DNA from: Mesorhizobium jarvisii
Lineage (GTDB): Bacteria > Pseudomonadota > Alphaproteobacteria > Rhizobiales > Rhizobiaceae
Direction of reading: 5' to 3'
Assembly (NCBI RefSeq): GCF_003601985.1
Contig: NZ_QZXA01000009.1
Coordinates: 186,001-250,000, forward strand
DNA length: 64,000 nucleotides
The notes beneath the pieces were generated by a model, which had not been told where the DNA came from, did not search any database, and saw nothing but the letters and a program-made list of their open reading frames with translations. Shown in pieces: positions 37,166 through 45,283 of this stretch (its first letter is position 1; every line of letters begins with the position of its first letter). A program made the translations under genes and the position numbers.

Positions 37166-38091
37166 CCGAACTGAAACCGCGCCCCGTACCGCGGACGATC
37201 GACGAGACGCTCGATCTCCTGACCGGCGCGGATTATGTGGCGGACCGATCGCTGGCGACCGTGCTTTTCCTGTCGCTGCGTATGAACCGGCCATTGTTCC
37301 TCGAGGGCGAGGCCGGTGTCGGCAAGACCGAGATCGCCAAGGTGTTGGCGCAGGCGCTTGGCCGCCGGCTGATCCGCCTGCAGTGCTATGAAGGGCTCGA
37401 CGTTTCGTCTGCTGTCTACGAGTGGAATTATGCCGCGCAGATGATCGAGATCCGCATGGAGGAGGCGGCCGGCAAGGTCGACCGCACCGCGATGGAGCGC
37501 AACGTCTTCTCGGAAAAATACCTGATCCGCCGCCCGGTGCTCGATGCGCTGACCGGCAAGACAGGGGCGGCTCCGGTCTTCCTGATCGACGAACTCGACC
37601 GCACCGACGAAGCCTTCGAAGCCTTCCTGCTCGAAATCCTCTCCGACTACCAGGTGACGGTGCCCGAACTCGGCACCATCAAGGCGGAAGAGCCGCCGAT
37701 CGTCATCATCACCACCAACCGCACCCGCGAGATCCATGACGCGTTGAAGCGGCGCTGCCTGTATCACTGGGTCGACTATCCCAATGCCGAGCGCGAATTG
37801 GAGATCGTGCGTCGCAAGGTGCCGCGAGCCAATCAGCGGCTTTCGGCGGAGGTAGTCTCCTTCATCCAGAAACTGCGCCAGATCGAATTGTTCAAGGTGC
37901 CGGGCGTTGCCGAGACCATAGATTGGGCCGGCGCGCTGACCGAACTCGACAAGGTGGCGCTCGATCCGGAGACCGTTTCCGACACGATCGGCGTGCTGTT
38001 GAAATACCAGGACGACATTGCCCGCATCGGCACGGGCGAGGGCCGGCGCATCCTCGACGAGGTCAAGGCCGAGCTCGCGGCGGCGGAGTAA
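37162..38091 (+). CDS. MoxR-type AAA+ ATPase (CoxD-like)
   Basis: The 309-residue AAA+ protein has Walker A GEAGVGKT (49-56), Walker B VFLIDELDR (around 133-141), sensor 1 TTNRTREIHDALKRRCLYHW and a helical lid. Together with a CoxE-type VWA partner it forms the chaperone pair that, in carbon monoxide dehydrogenase systems, inserts sulfur and copper into the molybdenum site. The CoxE gene follows after four bases. MoxR proteins have other clients, so the CODH link rests on neighbours. Confidence 0.92.
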   Translation: MTELKPRPVPRTIDETLDLLTGADYVADRSLATVLFLSLRMNRPLFLEGEAGVGKTEIAKVLAQALGRRLIRLQCYEGLDVSSAVYEWNYAAQMIEIRMEEAAGKVDRTAMERNVFSEKYLIRRPVLDALTGKTGAAPVFLIDELDRTDEAFEAFLLEILSDYQVTVPELGTIKAEEPPIVIITTNRTREIHDALKRRCLYHWVDYPNAERELEIVRRKVPRANQRLSAEVVSFIQKLRQIELFKVPGVAETIDWAGALTELDKVALDPETVSDTIGVLLKYQDDIARIGTGEGRRILDEVKAELAAAE

Positions 38092-38095
38092 CGCG

Positions 38096-39346
38096 ATGAA
38101 GGCGCCGGGTGCTTACCCCAAAGAGGCGACGGCGGACGGGCGCATCGCCGACAACATTGTCTATTTCGCCCGCACCTTGCGCAAGGCAGGCATGCGGGTC
38201 GGGCCGGCCTCGGTCAAGGATGCCATCGAGGCGGTGCTGGCCGCAGGCATCGGCTCGCGTGACGATTTCTACTGGACGCTGCATGCGGTGCTGGTGTCCA
38301 GGCACGAGGATCACCCGGTCTTCGACGAGGCTTTCCGGCTGTTCTGGAAATCGCGCGAACTGATCGAGAAACTGCTGGCGATGTTTTCGCCGGTGGCGCC
38401 CGACATCAAAGAGAAGCAGAAGCCACGCGCGGCCGAAAACCGCGTCAGCCAAGCCATGTTCGAAGGCCATCAGAAAAACCAGCCACCTCAGGAAGTCCCT
38501 GAGATCGAGGTTGATGCCCGCTTCACCTTTTCCGGCAACGAGGTGTTGCGCGGCAAGGATTTTGCCCAGATGAATGCAGCCGAAATGGCGGACGCGAAGA
38601 AGGCGATCGCCGAGCTGCGGCTGCCTTTCGACATGGTGCGGACCAGGCGCTTCAAAGCCGATGCGCATGGCCGCCGCATCGATCCGCGTGCCATGATGCG
38701 CTCGGCCGCGCGCACCGGCGGTGAATTGATCCTGCCGAAATTCCGCTCGGCCCGCGAAGTCCACCCGCCGCTGGTGGTGCTGGCCGACATTTCCGGTTCG
38801 ATGAGCCAGTACACGCGCATCTTCCTGCATTTCCTGCACGCGCTGACGGAAAAACGCCGCCGCGTCCACACCTTCGTCTTCGGCACGCGGCTGACCAATC
38901 TGACCCGGCAGATGCGCCACCGCGACCCCGATGCCGCCCTTGCCGATTGTTCGGTGGCGGTGAAGGACTGGTCCGGCGGCACGCGTATCGGCGACACACT
39001 GGCCGAGTTCAACCTGATATGGTCGCGGCGCGTGCTGGGACAGGGCGCGGTCGTGCTTCTGATCACCGACGGGCTGGAGCGCGACGATGTCGCCGGCCTT
39101 TCCGAAGAGATGGAGCGGCTGCACAAATCCTGCCGACGGCTGATCTGGTTGAACCCGTTGCTGCGCTTCGACGGTTTTCAGGCACGCGCCCGCGGCGTCA
39201 AGGCGATGCTGCCGCATGTCGATGAATTCCGCTCGGTACACAATCTCGAGGCGCTCACCGACCTCTGCGCGTCGCTGGACAAGAAGTCGGCACAGTCCGT
39301 TGATCCGCGACGATGGATGGAAGCTGGCGCGAGGCACGCCGCATAG
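38096..39346 (+). CDS. VWA domain protein, CoxE family
   Basis: The 416-residue protein has an N-terminal helical region, a Lys/Gln-rich linker (around 100-125) and a von Willebrand A domain with the metal-binding DISGSMS motif (Asp231-Ser235 and following) and a GTRIGDTLAEF segment. The family works with the MoxR ATPase just upstream on maturation of molybdenum hydroxylases. The ATG at 38096 lies four bases after the moxR stop; the longer frame upstream overlaps moxR. The C terminus includes WLNPLLRFDGFQARARGVKAM, typical of CoxE. Confidence 0.92.
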   Translation: MKAPGAYPKEATADGRIADNIVYFARTLRKAGMRVGPASVKDAIEAVLAAGIGSRDDFYWTLHAVLVSRHEDHPVFDEAFRLFWKSRELIEKLLAMFSPVAPDIKEKQKPRAAENRVSQAMFEGHQKNQPPQEVPEIEVDARFTFSGNEVLRGKDFAQMNAAEMADAKKAIAELRLPFDMVRTRRFKADAHGRRIDPRAMMRSAARTGGELILPKFRSAREVHPPLVVLADISGSMSQYTRIFLHFLHALTEKRRRVHTFVFGTRLTNLTRQMRHRDPDAALADCSVAVKDWSGGTRIGDTLAEFNLIWSRRVLGQGAVVLLITDGLERDDVAGLSEEMERLHKSCRRLIWLNPLLRFDGFQARARGVKAMLPHVDEFRSVHNLEALTDLCASLDKKSAQSVDPRRWMEAGARHAA

Positions 39347-39396
39347 CCATATGTTTTCCCGGCTCCCTGGAAAAACAGACCCTGAGAGAAGCAACC

Positions 39397-39735
39397 ATGA
39401 ACGACAGTCTTTATCTCGATGAGGCCCGCGATCCGCTGATCATCGCGGAAGGTTGGATGAAGGATGGCAAGGATGTCGCCATTGCCACTGTGGTCGAGAC
39501 CTGGGGTTCGGCGCCGAGGCCTGTCGGCAGCCATCTGGTCATTGACGCCGAAGGCAATTTCCACGGCTCGGTCTCGGGCGGTTGCGTCGAGGGCGCCGTG
39601 GTGAGCGAGGCGATTGACGTCATCGACTCCGGCAAAGCCAAGATGCTGGAATTCGGCGTCGCCGATGAAACCGCCTGGCAGGTCGGCCTGTCCTGCGGCG
39701 GCCGCATCAAGGTGTATGTCGAGCGGTTGGGCTGA
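39397..39735 (+). CDS. XdhC/CoxI N-terminal domain protein
   Basis: The 112-residue protein consists of a single XdhC_CoxI domain with VETWGSAPRPVGSHLVI (around 33-49), VSGGCVEGAVVSEA and GLSCGGRIKVYVE. The two Cys (in GGCVEG and LSCGG) are conserved in the family. XdhC proteins bind molybdenum cofactor and insert its sulfurated form into xanthine dehydrogenase or CODH-type enzymes. The Rossmann half usually fused to it is encoded by the next gene, six bases away. Confidence 0.93.
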   Translation: MNDSLYLDEARDPLIIAEGWMKDGKDVAIATVVETWGSAPRPVGSHLVIDAEGNFHGSVSGGCVEGAVVSEAIDVIDSGKAKMLEFGVADETAWQVGLSCGGRIKVYVERLG

Positions 39736-39741
39736 TCTCAG

Positions 39742-40446
39742 ATGGATCCATACGCCCTGAAGACTTTGAATGCCGAGCGCCGCGCCCGGCGCGCGGCGAT
39801 CCTCGTCACCGATCTCGGTGATGGCCGCGACCGCATCGTGCGTGAGGGCGACCAGGTCGCCGGCGATCTTGGAGCCGCGATCGCCAGAGCTTTTCGGTCG
39901 GGCAATTCCGGTTCGGTCGAGGCCGAAGGGCGGACCTTCTTTCTCAACGCGCATCTGCCGCAGCCCCGCCTCGTGGTGATCGGCGCCGTCCATATCAGCC
40001 AGGCGCTGGCGCCGATGGCGAAGATCGCCGGCTATCCCGTCGAGATCATCGATCCGCGCACGGCTTTTGCCACGCCGGACCGGTTTCCCGATGTCGCTCT
40101 GCATGCCGAGTGGCCGGAAGATGTGTTGAAGCGCCATCCGCTCGACAGCTACACCGCACTTGCCGCCGTGACCCATGACCCGAAGATCGACGATTTCGCG
40201 TTGAAGGCGGCACTCGACGCCAATTGCTTCTACGTCGGCGCGCTTGGCAGCCGCAAGACGCACGCCAAGCGGGTCGAGCGCCTGCTGGCGCTGGGCGCAA
40301 CTGCCGACCAGATCGCCCGTATCCATGCGCCGATCGGGCTCGATATCGGTGCCGCCAGCCCCGCCGAGATCGCCGTCGCCGTTCTCGCGCAGACCATCCA
40401 CGCCTTCCGCTCGCGCGGCCTCGATGCCAAAGGCGCAGTGGCGTGA
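39742..40446 (+). CDS. XdhC Rossmann domain protein
   Basis: The 234-residue protein has an N-terminal piece of about 65 residues followed by the XdhC C-terminal Rossmann domain: RLVVIGAVHISQALAPMAKI (around 75-94), VEIIDPRTAFATPDRFP, AAVTHDPKIDDFAL and YVGALGSRKTHAKRVERL. It complements the preceding single-domain gene, so XdhC is split here. It overlaps the next gene by GTGA. Confidence 0.93.
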   Translation: MDPYALKTLNAERRARRAAILVTDLGDGRDRIVREGDQVAGDLGAAIARAFRSGNSGSVEAEGRTFFLNAHLPQPRLVVIGAVHISQALAPMAKIAGYPVEIIDPRTAFATPDRFPDVALHAEWPEDVLKRHPLDSYTALAAVTHDPKIDDFALKAALDANCFYVGALGSRKTHAKRVERLLALGATADQIARIHAPIGLDIGAASPAEIAVAVLAQTIHAFRSRGLDAKGAVA

Positions 40447-42053
40447 AATTCGGTCCGATTGCGATTGAAGAGGCCGAAGGCGCGGTGCTGGCGCATGCCA
40501 CTACCGCTGGTGAAAAGCGCTTTCGCAAGGCGCACAGGCTGAGCGCCGAAGATGTTTCCATACTCAAGCGGGCTGGCGTCTCGCAGGTCGTTGCGGCGGT
40601 GCTGGGCTCGGATGATCTCGGCGAGGACGCCGCGGCGCAGAGAATTGCCGAGAGCATGAGGTTCAGCGGCATCGAGGTGAGGCCGGCGGCCACCGGCCGG
40701 GTCAATCTCCACGCCAAGGCATCAGGCATCTTCACGGTCGATGCTGGGATGATCGACGCCATCAACGCGGTCGATCCCGCCATCACCATTGCCACGCTCG
40801 CGCAGCATGCTCCGGTCGAAAAAGGTCAGATGGTGGCGACGGTGAAGATCATCCCCTTTGCGGTCGCCTCCGCCTTGGTCGACACCGTGATGAAGATCTG
40901 CGCCGGCGGCGCGATATTTGCCGTCAACGCCTATCAGCCGGTGCGCGTCGGCGTCATCCAGACGGTTCTGCCGGGCATCAAGCCCAGTGTGCTCGACAAG
41001 ACGCTACGCGTCACCGAAGCGCGGCTGGCGCGTTCGGGCGGCAGGTTGACGGCGGAGCGCCGCACGCCGCACGAGATCGCGCCCGTGGCGGAGGCTGCTG
41101 CCTCGCTGGCGCGCGACAATGACCTGGTGGTGATCTTCGGCGCCTCGGCGATGAGCGACTTCGCCGATGTGGTGCCGGCAGCGATCGAGAGGGCGGGCGG
41201 AACAGTTGTCCGCGCGGGCATGCCGGTCGATCCCGGCAATCTGCTGGTGCTCGGTACACTCGGCGGCAAGCGCGTCATCGGCGCGCCCGGTTGCGCCCGC
41301 AGTCCCAAGGAAAACGGCTTCGACTGGGTGCTCGACCGGCTGGTTGCCGGCCTCGACGTCACCGCGAAGGATATTGCCGGCATGGGGGTCGGCGGGCTGC
41401 TGATGGAGATCCCGACGCGGCCGCAGCCGCGCGAACCGCTGCCGGCCAAGAGCCGGCTCAAGGTCGCCATCGTGCTTCTGGCGGCTGGCCGGTCGAGCCG
41501 CATGGGCGGCCCGAACAAGCTCATGGCGCTGTTCGACGGCAAGCCGCTGGTGCGTCGCACCGTAGAGCGCGCGCTCGCCTCGAAGGCGTCGGGCACGATC
41601 GTCGTCACCGGCCATCAGCGCGAGCGCGTACGCGCGGCTTTGCCTGGCCTCGACGTCACTTTCGCCGACAATCCCGACTTCGCCGATGGCCTGTCGACGT
41701 CACTGAAGGCTGGCATTGCCTATCTCCCCGAAGACACCGCCGGCGCGATGATCGTCCTCGGAGACATGCCTGGCATCGAATCTGACGATCTTGACCGGCT
41801 GATCGATGCCTTCCGCGAGGCCGGAGGGAATTCCGTGGTCCGCGCCTCGCATCAGGGCAAGCGCGGCAACCCCGTGCTCCTGCCGCGCGCGCTGTTCCCG
41901 GCCATCGCTCATCTCGAAGGTGATACCGGCGCACGCCATCTGGTTGAGGCCGAGGGGCTCGATGTCGTCGATGTCGAGATTGGCGAGGGCGCCTCTGTCG
42001 ATGTCGACACCCGCGAGGCGCTCGAAGGCGCCGGCGGCGTGCTGCAGGATTGA
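40443..42053 (+). CDS. Molybdopterin-binding / MobA-like nucleotidyltransferase fusion
   Basis: The 536-residue protein has two parts. Residues about 1-335 resemble a MoeA/MoaB-type molybdopterin-binding domain (start VKFGPIAIEEAEGAVLAHAT; later VVIFGASAMSDFADVVPAAI). Residues about 345-536 are a MobA/MocA nucleotidyltransferase domain with LAAGRSSRMGGPNKLMALFDG and the metal Asp in VLGDMPGI. MocA-type enzymes attach CMP to molybdopterin to make the cytosine dinucleotide cofactor used by xanthine dehydrogenase and CODH families. The GTG start overlaps the XdhC stop. This fits a complete cofactor route for a hydroxylase encoded elsewhere. Confidence 0.9.
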   Translation: MKFGPIAIEEAEGAVLAHATTAGEKRFRKAHRLSAEDVSILKRAGVSQVVAAVLGSDDLGEDAAAQRIAESMRFSGIEVRPAATGRVNLHAKASGIFTVDAGMIDAINAVDPAITIATLAQHAPVEKGQMVATVKIIPFAVASALVDTVMKICAGGAIFAVNAYQPVRVGVIQTVLPGIKPSVLDKTLRVTEARLARSGGRLTAERRTPHEIAPVAEAAASLARDNDLVVIFGASAMSDFADVVPAAIERAGGTVVRAGMPVDPGNLLVLGTLGGKRVIGAPGCARSPKENGFDWVLDRLVAGLDVTAKDIAGMGVGGLLMEIPTRPQPREPLPAKSRLKVAIVLLAAGRSSRMGGPNKLMALFDGKPLVRRTVERALASKASGTIVVTGHQRERVRAALPGLDVTFADNPDFADGLSTSLKAGIAYLPEDTAGAMIVLGDMPGIESDDLDRLIDAFREAGGNSVVRASHQGKRGNPVLLPRALFPAIAHLEGDTGARHLVEAEGLDVVDVEIGEGASVDVDTREALEGAGGVLQD

Positions 42054-42085
42054 CAAACCCAGGCTGAATTACGCAAGCCTGCGGT

Positions 42086-42985
42086 ATGGCTTTTCGTTTT
42101 CTTTCTCCCCTCCACGGGTTTCTGGCTGCGGTTTTTGTTCTTTGCCTTGCCGGCCAGGCCGATGCGCTCGAACTAAAACCCTTCAAGGACGATCTCTTCG
42201 CCTATCCGGCGACATTGTCGACCGGCGACGGCGGCGCTTACACCGTCATCGACTACCGCGAGATGCGCGATATCAACCAGCGCGACGAAGTGCCGGAAAA
42301 GCGCGTGCATCCGCAGTACACCGACACCGGCGTGCGCAAGGTGCAGCAGGATTTGATGCTGAAGACGGACGCCGGCGATGTCAGGCACGTCGCCGTCGGC
42401 AAGACGCAAGACGCCGGCCTCATCGTGCTCTATCTGCACGGCCAGGGCGGCAGCCGCAAGCAGGGCGTCGACGACTTCACGTTCGGCGGCAATTTCAACC
42501 GACTGAAGAACCTGATGGCCGGCAATGGCGGGCTTTATCTCTCGCCGGATTTCCCTGATTTCGGCGACAAGGGGGCCGCACAGGTCGCGGCCTTGATCGA
42601 TCATTATGCCGAACAGTCGCCGGGCGCGAAAATCTTCGTCGCCTGCGGCTCGATGGGTGGCGCGCTGTGCTGGAAGCTTGCCGCGCGCAACGATACCGGC
42701 CGGCGCATCAACGGGCTGCTGCTGCTCGGGTCGCTATGGGACGAGAGTTTTCTCGCAAGTCCCGCCTTCAGGCGCCATGTCCCGGTCTTCTTCGGCCAGG
42801 GCAGCCATGACGTGGTGTTTCCCGTGGCGAACCAGGAAGCCTTCTTCCGCTCCATCATCGCCAGGTCGAAGGCCTATCCCTATCCGACCCGTTTCGTGCG
42901 CTTCGAGACCGGCACGCACGGCACGCCGATCCGCATGGTCGACTGGCGCGGCACGCTGAACTGGATGCTGTCGAAGGCGCCTTGA
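42086..42985 (+). CDS. Secreted alpha/beta hydrolase
   Basis: The 299-residue precursor has a signal peptide (about 1-27, ending ADA). The mature enzyme has an oxyanion segment LYLHGQGGSRKQG, a nucleophile elbow CGSMGG (around 190), an acid residue in GQGSHDVVFP and His in ETGTHGTP. It is probably a periplasmic esterase. It starts 32 bases after the molybdenum operon and could be co-transcribed, though I see no functional link. Confidence 0.82.
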   Translation: MAFRFLSPLHGFLAAVFVLCLAGQADALELKPFKDDLFAYPATLSTGDGGAYTVIDYREMRDINQRDEVPEKRVHPQYTDTGVRKVQQDLMLKTDAGDVRHVAVGKTQDAGLIVLYLHGQGGSRKQGVDDFTFGGNFNRLKNLMAGNGGLYLSPDFPDFGDKGAAQVAALIDHYAEQSPGAKIFVACGSMGGALCWKLAARNDTGRRINGLLLLGSLWDESFLASPAFRRHVPVFFGQGSHDVVFPVANQEAFFRSIIARSKAYPYPTRFVRFETGTHGTPIRMVDWRGTLNWMLSKAP

Positions 42986-43011
42986 CCGGCGCTGTCTGGC
43001 AGCCCCGGCGC

Positions 43012-44064
43012 TCAGGGCGCGGTGTTGTAGTCGACGACCGTCTGTGGGTTCTCCTCGCCGTCATAGGATGCATCGACGTCATACTGGACCAGCGAGAAAT
43101 CGCCGTTGCGGAACAGATAGGTTCCCGAATCGGAGGCATCGCCGACGCCACGCCACTTGTCGAAGGTGGTGATTGTGTGGGTGTCCGCGTCATAGTTGGA
43201 ATTGACAGCCCAACCGGTCGTCTCGAAGCCGACGATGCTCATGCCCAGCAATTTGCCGTCGCTGTTATTGTTCTCGTAGCGGATGTCCATCTTGGGTTCG
43301 GCGAACTGCAATTGCCGCACTTCAGACAATTCGTCGGTCATGTAGTAGACCGAACTTTCATTGTAGGCCGCCGCCGAACAGGAGAAATGGAACAGCCGCG
43401 TTTCCTTGTCGGGATCGCCGGGCTGCGCATCCTTGTCCTTGTACTTGATCGAAAATACCTCCGGCTCATTGCCCAGGAACTGCTTGTCGCACTGGTCGCT
43501 ATAGGTCGCCAGGAAGGCTTTCTTGGCCTTCTCGAGTGCCGTATCCTTCTTCGGCGGCGGCGGGCCGTCGCCGCAGCTTGGCGGCAGCGCCGCCTCGAAA
43601 TCCGCCGTTGAGGGTTTCAGCGCGCCTTTTTCGATGTGGATCGGATCGAAGGGCGGCGCGGCCTGGATCTGCGCATTGACCTGGCGCAGTGTGTAGCAGC
43701 CGGCAAAGACCTTTTCGCCGCCGCTCTTGTCGGTGGCACGGATGGCGACCGGGACGTTGTAGAAGATGCTGCCGGCGGCCCCGTCGTCGGAAATAGCTCC
43801 GGTCGTGACTTCCACCTTGTCGGTCCCGTCATAACCCTTGACGAAACTGTCAAAATCCTTAGCCGGCTTTGCGTCTCCGTAGTAACCCCAGGCGCGGGCG
43901 AATTCGTGCCGGTTGATTGCGCTGTAGAGCGAGCGAATGACCGCCTCGGCGCTCGATCGGTCGTCGACATAGGGTGCTTCGGGCGCGTCGTCGGCGGCCA
44001 GCGACGCTTGGCCTGATATGGCAAGGGAGAGAAAGGCAGCCGCTGCAAGAAGGACGCGTCTCAT
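43012..44064 (-). CDS. DUF1176-type secreted protein
   Basis: The 350-residue precursor has a clear signal (MRRVLLAAAAFLSLAISGQA, cleavage near 23). Residues about 35-160 look like an NTF2-like domain (AEAVIRSLYSAINRHEFARAW). The remainder (about 185-350) resembles DUF1176, with cysteines in DQCDKQ and HFSCSAAAY, and a strand-rich C terminus ending WRGVGDASDSGTYLFRNGDF. It is periplasmic with unknown function. The ATG has GGAG upstream; the frame remains open beyond it without support. Confidence 0.72.
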   Translation of the reverse strand: MRRVLLAAAAFLSLAISGQASLAADDAPEAPYVDDRSSAEAVIRSLYSAINRHEFARAWGYYGDAKPAKDFDSFVKGYDGTDKVEVTTGAISDDGAAGSIFYNVPVAIRATDKSGGEKVFAGCYTLRQVNAQIQAAPPFDPIHIEKGALKPSTADFEAALPPSCGDGPPPPKKDTALEKAKKAFLATYSDQCDKQFLGNEPEVFSIKYKDKDAQPGDPDKETRLFHFSCSAAAYNESSVYYMTDELSEVRQLQFAEPKMDIRYENNNSDGKLLGMSIVGFETTGWAVNSNYDADTHTITTFDKWRGVGDASDSGTYLFRNGDFSLVQYDVDASYDGEENPQTVVDYNTAP

Positions 44065-44204
44065 CGGGAATCTCCGGTCGATAACGGAAATTCTACCATG
44101 GCGATTGCGGCGGCGTGGTGACGCGGAGCCCACGGCGCTTGAAGAATCGCGCGCGCAGGCGCTACGTCGCTGCGCCGGCGTTCCGACCGGACAGGAGATC
44201 TGAC

Positions 44205-44711
44205 GTGACGATATCGATGTATGAGGCATCCGTGCCCGTGTTTTCAGCCAGGCTGAAAGCACTTTCCAATGTGCTGGCGGCTGCCGAACAGAATGCGCTT
44301 GACCGCAAGATCGACCCGCAGGTGTTTTTGACGGCGCGGCTCGCACCCGACATGTTCGCCTTGACCCGGCAGGTGCAGATCGCCACCGACCACGCCAAGG
44401 GCGCGCCGTCGCGGCTGGCTGGCCGCGAGGTACCAAAATACGAGGACAATGAAGCAAGCTTTGCCGATCTCGAGGCGCGGATCGCCAAGACGCTCGCGCT
44501 TCTGGCGACGTTCTCCGCCGCCGATATCGACGGCTCCGACGACAAGGTGATCGAACTGAAACTCGGCGGACGCGAAACGACGTTGGGTGGCATGCAGTAT
44601 CTGCTGCACGTGGCCATGCCCAATTTCTACTTCCACCTCACCACCGCTTACGACATCCTTCGCCACAATGGCGTGCCGCTGGGCAAGGCGACATTCCTGG
44701 GATCGCGTTAA
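44205..44711 (+). CDS. DUF1993 family protein
   Basis: The 168-residue helical protein of the DinB/YfiT-like superfamily has ISMYEASVPVFSARLKALSN at the N terminus, MFALTRQVQIATDHAKGA with a metal-type His and a C-terminal HVAMPNFYFHLTTAYDILRHNG. Three His residues may bind a metal. Function is unknown. GTG at 44205 was chosen because AGGAG lies seven bases upstream; ATG four codons later is possible. Confidence 0.87.
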   Translation: MTISMYEASVPVFSARLKALSNVLAAAEQNALDRKIDPQVFLTARLAPDMFALTRQVQIATDHAKGAPSRLAGREVPKYEDNEASFADLEARIAKTLALLATFSAADIDGSDDKVIELKLGGRETTLGGMQYLLHVAMPNFYFHLTTAYDILRHNGVPLGKATFLGSR

Positions 44712-44724
44712 GGGGCAGGCATTC

Positions 44725-44756
44725 CGAGATGTCCCGGATCCGTCCGGGACATCTCG
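44725..44756. terminator. Strong hairpin between convergent genes
   Basis: There is a 14-bp perfect stem CGAGATGTCCCGGA/TCCGGGACATCTCG (44725-44738, 44743-44756) with a four-base loop, between the DUF1993 gene and the convergent small DUF1127-like gene. There is no T tract, so it may block nucleases at transcript ends rather than terminate. Confidence 0.6.
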
Positions 44757-44766
44757 CGAGACGCAT

Positions 44767-44931
44767 CTAGCGAATGGACATTTCGCGGGCGACGCGCGGA
44801 AAATCGGCGGGCTTGATGCCGATATCGGCGCGATCGGCATTGCTCATCGCATGAAGCAGCGCGAGCGCCGCGCGGTATCGCAGATGTTCCTGCGGGCGCG
44901 GCCGGGCGAACATTTCCGTGAAGAAACCCAT
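44767..44931 (-). CDS. Short DUF1127-like protein (54 aa)
   Basis: This gene was found by translating the minus strand directly. The product starts MGFFTEMFARPRPQEHLRYR and ends LHAMSNADRADIGIKPADF plus PRVAREMSIR. The segment with NADRADIGI matches the DUF1127 core (S-D-x-x-L-x-D-I-G). AGGAG lies nine bases before the ATG. It is the second DUF1127-type gene in the window, and short forms of this family act in stress responses and RNA control in some alphaproteobacteria. It ends in the 44725-44756 hairpin. Confidence 0.75.
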   Translation of the reverse strand: MGFFTEMFARPRPQEHLRYRAALALLHAMSNADRADIGIKPADFPRVAREMSIR

Positions 44932-45030
44932 GAATCAGGCTCCTGGTTGGTCCTCCACGCCAGCCAATATAGGTGAATCGTGACAATTGTGCAGTGCAGC
45001 ATTTGCATGCCTGCTATGTCCGGATAAGTT

Positions 45031-45162
45031 TCCTAATTTTCTTGCGGCCACTGAAACTTCCGCGTCGCACCAACCGTAGGCTTCGACGCTGGCTCATGGC
45101 CAGTTTTTCCTCGCCACTCCTGGCGAATTTCCGGACTGCATGAAAATGCAGTCCGGCTTTTT
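45031..45162 (+). ncRNA. Candidate small RNA with three hairpins and its own terminator
   Basis: A very good Rho-independent terminator (45131-45162) has no protein gene in front of it on this strand for 420 bases. Before it lie hairpins CTGGC/GCCAG (45089-45103) and TCGCCA/TGGCGA (45111-45126). The second has a CUCC loop, and a single-stranded UUUUUCCU lies between them. Exposed CUCC/UUCCU can pair with ribosome binding sites, as in several rhizobial small RNAs. A weak promoter TTGCAT-N16-TAAGTT (45003-45030) would start it near 45035. The 5' end is uncertain. Apart from this, the spacer 44932-45283 holds only AT-rich sequence around 45185-45235. Confidence 0.55.
45131..45162 (+). terminator. 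Rho-independent terminator of the candidate small RNA
   Basis: A 10-bp perfect stem CCGGACTGCA/TGCAGTCCGG (45131-45140, 45147-45156) with loop TGAAAA is followed by C and five T, G, and four more T. This is among the strongest terminators in the window. Confidence 0.9.
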
Positions 45163-45283
45163 GTTTTGAGGGACCGGTCGCGATCCTCGAATGGCTAAAT
45201 TCATTAAGATCGGTGGTATGTATTTTTAACGAGCCGGTTCTATGGTCTGGAAACTTTGACAGTCAGGCAAGGGGGAGGCTGAC

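Noticed and set aside
45242-45259. ATG at 45242 as start of the J-domain-like gene
   Set aside because: It is in frame but hits TGA after five codons, before the ribosome site.
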